DNA of 8,763 bases from an uncultured Spartobacteria bacterium (GTDB taxonomy: Bacteria; Verrucomicrobiota; Verrucomicrobiae; Chthoniobacterales; UBA6821), in assembly GCA_903919105.1 (NCBI GenBank), contig CAIXGT010000201.1:1-8763 (forward strand). The letters run 5' to 3'. Under the pieces are notes generated by a model, which was not told the origin of the DNA, made no database searches, and worked only from the letters and a program-made list of their open reading frames with translations. Numbering within the stretch: the stretch's first letter is position 1; the number at the start of each line of letters is the position of its first letter. Below are positions 1 to 5,586 of the stretch, one piece after another. The translations under genes were made by a program, and so were the position numbers.

Positions 1-468
1 AAGTATGAAATGGACAAGGAGAGCGGGATGTTGTGCCTGGATCGTGTTCTCTATTCAGCCGTCTATTACCCGGCGAATTATGGCTTCATCCCCCAGACTC
101 TGGCCGATGACGGCGATCCGCTAGATATCCTCGTCCTTGGTGGTGGTCCCGTGTACCCCCTCACCTTGGTGAAGGCCCGCGCCATCGGTATCATGATTAT
201 GAAGGACCAAGATGAACTGGATCACAAGGTGATCGCTGTTCCTGTGGGTGACCCCGAGTACCACAACTGCAAAGATGTGCATGATCTTCCGCCGCACCGG
301 CTTGCCGTGCTGAAGCGTTTCTTCGAGGATTACAAGATCCTTGAGAAGAAGACGGTCGTTGTGGATGACATCCTCCCCGCAAAAGAAGCTCTTCCCGTCA
401 TTGCCGAGTCCATTGCCACCTATGCGAAGTGGAGATCGGGTGAGCAGGTGATTCTCAATCAGCAGTAA
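1..468 (+). CDS. ppa: Inorganic pyrophosphatase, family I (5' end missing)
   Basis: Soluble cytoplasmic enzyme that hydrolyses pyrophosphate to two phosphates using Mg2+, pulling nucleotide, aminoacyl-tRNA and lipid synthesis forward. The reading frame is open from base 1, and 155 residues are present. The first residues, KYEMDKESG, match the conserved segment near residue 30 of the E. coli enzyme, so about 29 N-terminal residues lie outside the window. The ATG at base 10 is therefore an internal Met and not the start. Family hallmarks seen: YYPANYGFIPQT at window residues 22-33, the metal-binding DGDPLD signature at 37-42 (Asp-x-Asp-Pro-x-Asp), the LDHKVIAVP segment around 73-81, KDVHDLP at 91-97, and FFEDYKILEKK at 108-118. 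The C-terminal length is normal and the gene ends just before a strong terminator. I see nothing degenerate, and the family assignment is secure. Confidence 0.96.
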   Translation, partial: KYEMDKESGMLCLDRVLYSAVYYPANYGFIPQTLADDGDPLDILVLGGGPVYPLTLVKARAIGIMIMKDQDELDHKVIAVPVGDPEYHNCKDVHDLPPHRLAVLKRFFEDYKILEKKTVVVDDILPAKEALPVIAESIATYAKWRSGEQVILNQQ

Positions 469-484
469 TCATCTTTAAAACTTT

Positions 485-522
485 AAAAAGCTGCCTTTCC
501 TACTCGGGAAGGCAGCTTTTTT
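485..522 (+). terminator. Rho-independent terminator, probably bidirectional
   Basis: A near-perfect hairpin lies 17 bases after the ppa stop codon. Bases 485-500 pair with 506-521, with one G-T wobble and a 5-base loop (TACTC). The GC-rich core is GCTGCC/GGCAGC. The outer part of the stem is an A run on the left and a T run on the right, so a U tract follows the hairpin on either strand. It fits as the terminator of ppa and could also stop transcripts arriving from the convergent nuoD gene, whose stop codon lies about 120 bases away. Confidence 0.92.
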
Positions 523-641
523 GTGGCTATTGAACCACGCCGAAGGGAATCGGTATGGAGAACAAAGCGCACGAGCGTGTCAGTAGCTCTAGCTATGGCA
601 AGCCAACAGCAAAGCAGTTATCGGCCCGAAGGGGCGGGCGC
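523..641. other. Convergent intergenic spacer, no gene seen
   Basis: About 120 bases separate the ppa terminator from the nuoD stop codon. No credible coding sequence is visible. A short hairpin (GCCCG at 624-628 with CGGGC at 635-639, 6-base loop) lies immediately after the nuoD stop on the minus strand. It has no U tract, so it is at best a transcript-end stabiliser. The hairpin at 485-522 is the better terminator for both genes. Confidence 0.5.
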
Positions 642-1904
642 CTACCGGTCGCACTCGCCAAAGACCATGTCGATTGATCCCAGGATCGTGACGACATCGC
701 CGACCATATGGCCGGGAAGCAGCTTCGAGACGATGCTCAGATTGACAAAGGATGGGGCACGGATGTGCAGGCGGTTGGGAACGCCTCCACCCAGGCTGTG
801 AATATAGAATCCGAGTTCTCCCTTAGGGTTCTCACAGCTGGAGTAGACCTCGCCGGCTGGGGCATCGATTCCCTCCGTGGTGATGATGAAGTGATGGATA
901 AGCTGCTCCATTTCCTTGAGGACCTCTTCCTTGGGAGGAAGGGTGCTCTTGCCGTCGACCACATTGACGGGGCCCTCGGGAATGGTATCGATCGCCTGAC
1001 GCAGAATACTCAAGCTCTGGCGCATCTCCTCGATGCGGACGAGGTAGCGGTCGTAACAATCGCCGACAGTGCCGATGGGAATGTCGAAGTCATACTTCTC
1101 GTAGTCGAGATAGGGATGGGCTTTGCGGACGTCGTAGTCGACACCGGAACCGCGGAGCATAGGGCCCGTTAGACCGTAGGCGATGGCATCCTCCTTGGAA
1201 ATGATGCCGACATTGCGTGTGCGGTCGATGAAGATAGGGTTGCGTGTCAGGAGATTGGAAATCTCATTGAGGGCGATCGGGAAGGAATCAAGAAATTCCC
1301 TCAGAAGCGCCGGGAACTTCTCGGGCAGATCGCGCACCTGACCACCGACGCGGGTATAGCTCGTGGTGAATCGGGCGCCCGTGAGGAGCTCGCAGAGATT
1401 ATAGATCTTTTCCCGCTCGGTGAAGGTGTAGAGGAAGACGGTGATCGCCCCGATATCCATGGAGCTGGCACCAAGGCCGAGCAGATGGGCGGAGATGCGG
1501 GCAAGCTCGCAGCAGATGACGCGGATGGCCTTCCCGCGCGGAGGGAGTTCCCAGCCCATGAGTTTCTCAACCGCCAAGGCGTAGGCGACGTTGTTGGCGA
1601 GAGGGGCGAGATAATCAAGCCGATCCGTGTAAGGAACGAACTGGTTGTACTGCATGTTCTCGGCGATCTTCTCGTCGCCGCGGTGCAGGTAGCCAACCTC
1701 AGGCGTCGCTTTGGTGATCAGCTCGCCGTCGAGGTCAAGGACGATGCGGAACACTCCATGCGTGGAGGGGTGTGAGGGACCGAAGTTCAGTGACATCGTT
1801 TCCCCCAGCAGTTCACTGGCTGGGAGATGAGCTCCATGCTCCTGGATGGCTTGTTGGGTTCGACCCAGTGCGTCTGGTGCTTCGTAGATGGTACTCGTGC
1901 TCAC
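642..1904 (-). CDS. nuoD: NADH-quinone oxidoreductase subunit D (NuoD, 49-kDa type)
   Basis: Subunit of the peripheral arm of respiratory complex I. With NuoB it forms the quinone-reducing site at the cytoplasmic membrane interface. The 420-residue protein contains the NuoD signature FGPSHPSTHGVFR (41-53), GYLHRGDEKIAEN (71-83), and YTDRLDYLAPLANNVAYALAVEKLMG from 92 on. His49 and Tyr98 align with Thermus Nqo4 His38 and Tyr87, the quinone-headgroup ligands, so the site looks intact. The C-terminus, SIDMVFGECDR, is complete. The assigned start is a GTG with no Shine-Dalgarno. An ATG at codon 37 (base 1796) is preceded by GGGGGAA and would give MSLNFGPSHPSTHG, but Thermus Nqo4 also has a comparable N-terminal extension, so the start is uncertain. 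The upstream neighbour is an alpha/beta hydrolase 70 bases away, and the downstream neighbour is convergent ppa. No nuoC or nuoE is adjacent, which is unusual for this gene. Confidence 0.95.
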   Translation of the reverse strand: MSTSTIYEAPDALGRTQQAIQEHGAHLPASELLGETMSLNFGPSHPSTHGVFRIVLDLDGELITKATPEVGYLHRGDEKIAENMQYNQFVPYTDRLDYLAPLANNVAYALAVEKLMGWELPPRGKAIRVICCELARISAHLLGLGASSMDIGAITVFLYTFTEREKIYNLCELLTGARFTTSYTRVGGQVRDLPEKFPALLREFLDSFPIALNEISNLLTRNPIFIDRTRNVGIISKEDAIAYGLTGPMLRGSGVDYDVRKAHPYLDYEKYDFDIPIGTVGDCYDRYLVRIEEMRQSLSILRQAIDTIPEGPVNVVDGKSTLPPKEEVLKEMEQLIHHFIITTEGIDAPAGEVYSSCENPKGELGFYIHSLGGGVPNRLHIRAPSFVNLSIVSKLLPGHMVGDVVTILGSIDMVFGECDR

Positions 1905-1974
1905 GAAATTGGATTAAAGACGATGCAAGGACTGCTTTCCAGCTCTCTTTGGGTGATTTTGGCGACTAGGGAGA

Positions 1975-3033
1975 TTATTTTGATCTTTTGGTGGAGATCG
2001 TAGATCGAGGGATTGAGGAAAGGGAGGGGGATTTCATGAAGTTGGCGATGGAATCCCAGGTTTGAGCGTATTTCGCGCCGATCGGCACGATGTGGCCTGC
2101 CTGCTCAATGAGAAGAACTCTGGCATCAGTGATCTGCGAGGCCATTCTGAGCTGAGCGGAATAAGGGGAACAGCTGTCGTGCTCTCCGACAAGCAGGAGA
2201 GTGGGGGCTCGTATGGAATCCTTCGCGATTAACGGGATATCCTTGAGTTGGGCATTGTCGTTGAGAATCCCAGGTTCACGTGGCGAGAGGGGGGTGATGC
2301 TCCGGGCCAGTTCGCTGAGGAAGGATCGCTGGTCTGGGGAGACCATGGCCTCGGAGGCGAGAGCGTCACATCCACTAGGTTTTAGTGATGATCCGACCTT
2401 CATCATTTCGGCAAAGACCTGCGAGGGGTTGATCTTAAGATGGAGCATCAGGAGCCAGCACCCGAAGTCCCCGGTGAGATCATGGAAGAGCTGGTACCCG
2501 ATTGATGCGATCGCAGGCCCATTAAGGCTCTCGGCTATGGGGGATAGCAAGACCAGGGAGCCCACCTTCTCTGGATGACGAACCGCCAACTGAAGGGCGC
2601 AAGGTGAACCCTCCGAGACCCCAAGCACAGCACAACTCCGTACATTGAGCCCTTGCAGGAGTGCGTCAATGGCATCCGCCTGATCCTCCGCACTCAGACC
2701 CGTCATCAAGGGGGTGCGAAGGTAACCGGGCCGGGAGATTGAAATGATGCGGAAGCCATGCCTGGCAAGTTCCTTCCCATAGACCAACCCCTGATCATAG
2801 CCACCCGGAGATCCATGGATCACGAGGGCTACTGGGCCACCACCCCGATCGGCAAACTCCATCACCCCTTGGGGCAGGAGCATCAGGCCACTGCCTGCTT
2901 CGAGATCGACTAGACGCGTCTTCCTCCAGTGGGAGAAGAATCCTGCAGCGCCCAGCAGCAGAAAGGAGATCAAGACCCATGTGATGATCAGCCTAAAGCC
3001 GGATTTTTTCCTCCGACGGTGACGGGAATGCAT
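1975..3033 (-). CDS. Membrane-anchored alpha/beta hydrolase
   Basis: A 352-residue protein with a basic N-terminus (RHRRRKK, residues 4-10) followed by one hydrophobic segment (about 14-33). This suggests a signal anchor that places the catalytic domain outside the cytoplasmic membrane. The rest is an alpha/beta hydrolase fold: strand VALVIHGSPGG with the HGSPGG oxyanion loop (73-78), the nucleophile elbow GVSEG with Ser140, the acid loop LLVGEHDSCSP with Asp286, and the catalytic His314 in EQAGHIVPIG. The triad appears complete, so it is probably an active esterase, lipase or peptidase-like hydrolase. The substrate cannot be read from sequence. A helical cap segment lies about 165-265. The C-terminal tail is Ser/Thr/Lys-rich. 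No Shine-Dalgarno precedes the ATG. The gene lies between the CAU tRNA (37 bases upstream) and nuoD (70 bases downstream), all on the same strand, so read-through is possible. A functional link to complex I is not implied. Confidence 0.85.
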   Translation of the reverse strand: MHSRHRRRKKSGFRLIITWVLISFLLLGAAGFFSHWRKTRLVDLEAGSGLMLLPQGVMEFADRGGGPVALVIHGSPGGYDQGLVYGKELARHGFRIISISRPGYLRTPLMTGLSAEDQADAIDALLQGLNVRSCAVLGVSEGSPCALQLAVRHPEKVGSLVLLSPIAESLNGPAIASIGYQLFHDLTGDFGCWLLMLHLKINPSQVFAEMMKVGSSLKPSGCDALASEAMVSPDQRSFLSELARSITPLSPREPGILNDNAQLKDIPLIAKDSIRAPTLLLVGEHDSCSPYSAQLRMASQITDARVLLIEQAGHIVPIGAKYAQTWDSIANFMKSPSLSSIPRSTISTKRSK

Positions 3034-3070
3034 GGCTGCTAGGGCCTGGATGGGAGGGAGTCTCGAGAAG

Positions 3071-3143
3071 TAGGGGCACCTGGATTTGAACCAGGGACCA
3101 ACCAGTTATGAGCCGGCTGCTCTAACCGCTGAGCTATACCCCC
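3071..3143 (-). tRNA. tRNA with anticodon CAU (probably tRNA-Ile2, else elongator tRNA-Met)
   Basis: A 73-base cloverleaf can be folded by eye. The acceptor is GGGGGTA with TGCCCCT (two wobbles), followed by D stem GCTC/GAGC with loop AGCGGTTA, and anticodon stem GCCGG/CTGGT with loop CTCATAA (CAU at 3108-3110). The variable loop is TGGTC, the T arm is CCTGG/CCAGG with loop TTCAAAT, and the discriminator is A73. CCA is not encoded and must be added after transcription. It lacks initiator features (there is no run of three G-C pairs in the anticodon stem). The short D loop, the CTCATAA loop and the TGGTC variable region resemble bacterial tRNA-Ile2, whose C34 is converted to lysidine to read AUA. 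The acceptor pairs G4-C69 and G5-C68 differ from the E. coli Ile2 determinants, so Met cannot be excluded. Confidence 0.93.
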
Positions 3144-3158
3144 CTGTGAAAGTGAAAG

Positions 3159-3187
3159 ATTAAAAAGATTGGAAAGAGAATCTGCAA
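3159..3187 (-). promoter_or_regulatory. Candidate sigma-70 promoter for the CAU tRNA
   Basis: Read on the minus strand, TTGCAG (3182-3187) and TTTAAT (3159-3164) are separated by 17 bases. The -10 box matches the consensus at five of six positions, while the -35 box matches at three. Initiation would fall about eight bases before the mature tRNA 5' end, a sensible short leader for RNase P. This is assigned by eye only. Confidence 0.4.
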
Positions 3188-3225
3188 TCTATCCCCGATC
3201 ATTGTCGCAGGTCATCCTCAAAATA

Positions 3226-3245
3226 CTCCGTTCAAGAATCCGGAG
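3226..3245 (-). terminator. Weak possible terminator after the HtrA-like gene
   Basis: A 5-bp stem (CTCCG/CGGAG, 10-base loop) begins just after the stop codon of the HtrA-like gene on the minus strand and is followed by TATTTT. The stem is short and the T run interrupted, so termination may be inefficient. The tRNA gene lies about 80 bases further on. Confidence 0.25.
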
Positions 3246-3253
3246 GATTTGAA

Positions 3254-4351
3254 TCAGGGTGTCGTGGAATGGTCTTTCACCTCCGGGGGAGTAACGCAGT
3301 GGATTGTGACATGACTGATTTTTCCGCCACGCCAGATAGTCACGGGGACTCTCTCTCCGGCCGTCAGATAGAATGAGGCTTCAAGCAATGTGTCCGGCTG
3401 CGTGATACGCCTGGTGCCAAGTACTAGAATCATGTCTCCGGATTGCAATCCGGCAGCTTCGGCAGGACTGCCCGGTTCCACAGAAGCAATCCGAGTGCTG
3501 GAGCTTCCCTCCGGAACGGCGGCTTCCTCCACGACAGCACCGACCCATCCTTGTTTAAGCTGCCCGAAGCGGAGAAGATCCATATGGAGTTTTTCTAATG
3601 CTCCTGAAGGCAGGATTCGGCAATCGCCGACCTGTGAGTTGCCGGCTAGGACCATTCCGATCAGGTGTTCGTCGAGATCAAAGACGGGGGATCCAGCCTC
3701 ACCCTCCGTGAGAGGGATTTTGGCCATGTGTTGAGGCACGCGGAAGAAGCAGTCCCCCTCGTGGCTTTTGGTTCCTGTGATCATGCCGAGCGAGATGGAT
3801 GGATATCCCTCCCTAGGACACCCGATTGCGATGGCTGGGGTGAAGGGTTGCGGCGTGGGGTTGGCACGGGGAGAAAGGAAGTTTTCGCCGGAGTGAGGCA
3901 TCTCCGCGATCAGTTTAATAAAAGCGGCTCCGCTTCCCTCATCGATGGCGAGGATTTTGCAGGGATATTCCTTTCCACCCTTCTCGATCACGATGGAGTC
4001 TGATCCCTTGACCAGATCGGCCACCGTGCAGATCGTGCCGGTCGGACCGACGAAGAAACCAGTTCCATTGAGTTCGCCGCGGGCATCAGAGCCGCGCACT
4101 CTGACGACTGCACCTGTGCGTTGGATGCTTGCGCTGCTGATCGCCGAGGCTGCTTTGGATGAGAGAGAAGGCGTTCCGCTTGACGTCCCTTTTAACTCTC
4201 CCGTTGCGCCGGGTATGGAGGCGATGGCGGACGATGCGGAGAGGGAAAACGTGAGAAGGAACAGGGGCAACATCAGCATCAGAAGCCTCTTCACGGGCGC
4301 TGACGCCAAGGTCCTATCTGAGGCCCGATCAGAAACTGAGCGGCGATTCAT
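3254..4351 (-). CDS. Secreted HtrA-like pseudoprotease with one PDZ domain
   Basis: A 365-residue protein. Residues 20-44 form a signal peptide (KR, then a Leu-rich core, with likely cleavage after SAIA at 44), so it is exported. Residues 75-260 follow the trypsin-like HtrA/DegP fold: TGFFVGPTGTICT (97-109) matches the GSGFII..DGYILT strand, and a KILAIDEGSGAAFIKL segment and the GEAGSPVFD loop follow. A PDZ domain spans about 268-350 (VEPGSPAEAAGLQSGDMIL). All three catalytic positions are changed: the TNNHVV histidine is Asp112 (TVADLV), the DLAVLK aspartate is Gly141, and the GNSGGP serine is Ala219 (GEAGSP). Hydrolysis is therefore unlikely, and a binding, sensing or chaperone role is inferred. 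The start codon lies inside the end of the preceding gene (23-base overlap), implying translational coupling with the sigma operon. No Shine-Dalgarno is seen. The long polar N-region before the signal core leaves the exact start somewhat uncertain. Confidence 0.82.
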   Translation of the reverse strand: MNRRSVSDRASDRTLASAPVKRLLMLMLPLFLLTFSLSASSAIASIPGATGELKGTSSGTPSLSSKAASAISSASIQRTGAVVRVRGSDARGELNGTGFFVGPTGTICTVADLVKGSDSIVIEKGGKEYPCKILAIDEGSGAAFIKLIAEMPHSGENFLSPRANPTPQPFTPAIAIGCPREGYPSISLGMITGTKSHEGDCFFRVPQHMAKIPLTEGEAGSPVFDLDEHLIGMVLAGNSQVGDCRILPSGALEKLHMDLLRFGQLKQGWVGAVVEEAAVPEGSSSTRIASVEPGSPAEAAGLQSGDMILVLGTRRITQPDTLLEASFYLTAGERVPVTIWRGGKISHVTIHCVTPPEVKDHSTTP

Positions 4352-4799
4352 GGTTCGCCGGTCGGGCTTTCAAGAGGTAAGAGGGAGGGAAGAGCGTGGA
4401 ACCGCTCTGGGGTTGGCTGGAGGTGGGAGTCTCGACCCTTAGCGAGACGGGCTGCATATTCTGAACGTTCTGAATTGTCACCGGCACTTGGGAATAGGGT
4501 AGGGTCGGGGTGTAGGAAACAGAATAGGCGCGGGGGGTCTCCTGATGTGGTGTTTCCCGGATGATGGCAATGCTGGCGATCACCGCGACCGCAGCCGCAC
4601 CGGCAAAGGCCATAGCTGGTACCCTCAATTCGGAAAACAGGCCAGATAGTCGCTCCAGAAGGAGGGTGGAGAGGGAGGGATTGAGAAGTTCGGCTCGTTG
4701 CCGTCTGTGAAACTCGCGCAGAAAATCCTCATAGTACCCCTCGGGTGGCTGTTCGTAGCGCTTGAGCTTGATGACTTTGTGCATTGGTTCGTGACTCAT
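4329..4799 (-). CDS. Single-pass membrane protein, putative sigma-factor regulator
   Basis: A 156-residue protein directly downstream of an ECF sigma gene (30-base gap). Residues 1-59 are charged and soluble, with the segment LKRYEQPPEGYYEDFLREFHRRQRAEL split across about 12-38. Residues about 60-80 form one transmembrane helix (VPAMAFAGAAAVAVIASIAII). The remaining 76 residues are rich in Pro, Ser, Gln and Thr and would lie outside the membrane. This topology (cytoplasmic head, single helix, external tail) and its position suggest an anti-sigma factor or membrane tether, but no HxxxCxxC zinc anti-sigma motif is present and I recognise no named family with certainty. From memory, similar PPxGY(F/Y) N-terminal motifs occur in small verrucomicrobial proteins next to sigma factors. 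Its stop codon lies 23 bases inside the next gene. No Shine-Dalgarno is visible, and a second Met at codon 6 is an alternative start. Confidence 0.75.
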   Translation of the reverse strand: MSHEPMHKVIKLKRYEQPPEGYYEDFLREFHRRQRAELLNPSLSTLLLERLSGLFSELRVPAMAFAGAAAVAVIASIAIIRETPHQETPRAYSVSYTPTLPYSQVPVTIQNVQNMQPVSLRVETPTSSQPQSGSTLFPPSYLLKARPANHESPLSF

Positions 4800-4829
4800 A
4801 CAGTATTCTTTAGGGTCAGTGATTCGTTC

Positions 4830-5441
4830 CTAGCTCCTCTTAAACTCATGCAGGGAGTTTTGCAACTGGCGGTGGGCGTAGAAGAGCCGGGAACGGACTG
4901 TTCCCTCTGAGATTTTGAGAATTTTGGCGATTTCTGCATGGGGTACTCCTTGGATATCGAACATTGTCACGACGATTCTATGGTCATGAGACAGCTTTTG
5001 CATGGCCGCGTTCAATTTTTTTTGCAGTTCATGAATCGAAACCTCCTTCGTCGGGTCTCCATTGCTTGTTGCTGCGATGAAGTCCGGGTCGTTTTCGATG
5101 TTGTTGTCGGGATCGTTCAGACTGGGATGCTGTCGACGATTGCGCTTCTTAAGGAAGTTGATCGTCATGTTGACCGCGATTGAGTGCATCCAGGTGTAGA
5201 AGCTTGAGTTGCCCCGGAAGTTCGCCATCGAGCGGTAGGCCTTTGAAAAAATATCCTGCAGCAGGTCGTTCGTGTCCTCGTGGTTGGAGGTCATGTGATA
5301 GACGAGTCCGTAGAGCCGGGGCGTGTACTTGACGATCAGTTCGTCGAACGCTCCCGGGTCACCTCCCTGGGTGCGCGCGACCAATTCCTTGTCGTTGTTG
5401 ATGGGAGTATCCAAGTCGGCGGTCATGGGAGCACTCTTCAC
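4830..5441 (-). CDS. ECF-type RNA polymerase sigma factor (RpoE-like)
   Basis: A 203-residue sigma-70-family group 4 protein that directs RNA polymerase to a dedicated promoter set, usually for envelope or stress responses. Sigma region 2 covers about residues 32-100, with the core-binding and -10 segments DTNDLLQDIFSKAYR (56-70) and FRGNSSFYTWMHSIAVNMTINFLK (75-98, split here as FRGNSSFYTWM and HSIAVNMTINFLK). An acidic, Asn-rich linker (107-133) follows, then sigma region 4 (about 137-193) with helix-turn-helix PHAEIAKILKISEGTVRSRLF. Length and layout are normal for the family, with no extra C-terminal domain. The assigned start is GTG. An ATG at codon 6 (base 5426) has GAAGAG seven bases upstream and may be the true start, giving 198 residues. 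It is the first gene of the sigma, membrane protein and HtrA-like cluster and is divergent from sdhC. Confidence 0.93.
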   Translation of the reverse strand: MKSAPMTADLDTPINNDKELVARTQGGDPGAFDELIVKYTPRLYGLVYHMTSNHEDTNDLLQDIFSKAYRSMANFRGNSSFYTWMHSIAVNMTINFLKKRNRRQHPSLNDPDNNIENDPDFIAATSNGDPTKEVSIHELQKKLNAAMQKLSHDHRIVVTMFDIQGVPHAEIAKILKISEGTVRSRLFYAHRQLQNSLHEFKRS

Positions 5442-5452
5442 TTAACAGGAGT

Positions 5453-5483
5453 GGGGAAATCGGGGAAACGCTTTCCTAGGAAA
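5453..5483. repeat. Cluster of GGAAA boxes with a perfect 12-bp palindrome
   Basis: The region upstream of the divergent sigma and sdhC genes holds two direct copies of GGGGAAA (5453-5459 and 5462-5468, nine bases apart) followed by the perfect palindrome TTTCCTAGGAAA (5472-5483). GGAAA at 5464-5468 also pairs with TTTCC at 5472-5476 across a 3-base loop. Such spacing suits a dimeric regulator binding site. The function is inferred from position and symmetry only. Confidence 0.4.
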
Positions 5484-5548
5484 TTTTGGATCTTCAGTGG
5501 TTCCTTGGGGGTCTTCCCGTTTTTTTTTCTCTTTACCGTGTTTCCTCT

Positions 5549-5577
5549 TTGAACCCGACATAAATTTTCCCTATATC
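5549..5577 (+). promoter_or_regulatory. Candidate sigma-70 promoter for the sdhCAB operon
   Basis: TTGAAC (5549-5554) and TATATC (5572-5577) are separated by 17 bases, each matching four of six consensus positions. Transcription would start near 5584, only a few bases before the sdhC ATG at 5587, giving an essentially leaderless mRNA. No other pair with proper spacing was found between the T-rich tract at 5519-5528 and the start codon. Confidence 0.4.
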
Positions 5578-5586
5578 ACTTACTTC

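Noticed and set aside
10..12. ATG at base 10 as the start of ppa
   Set aside because: The frame is open to base 1 and the preceding residues KYE are part of the conserved pyrophosphatase motif. The gene is truncated by the window edge.
624..639. Hairpin just after nuoD as its terminator
   Set aside because: Only five base pairs and no U tract on the minus strand. The strong bidirectional hairpin at 485-522 is a better candidate.
708..1172. Plus-strand open frame inside nuoD
   Set aside because: Antisense to conserved nuoD coding sequence with no domain signature.
4202..4351. Twin-arginine signal in the HtrA-like protein (RRS near the N-terminus)
   Set aside because: The RR pair lacks the S-R-R-x-F-L-K context and is separated from the hydrophobic core by about 18 residues. 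A Sec signal fits better.
5497..5586. N-terminal extension of sdhC from an upstream ATG
   Set aside because: The extra 30 residues are Phe-rich and cross a T tract and the likely promoter. Family similarity begins only after the ATG at 5587.
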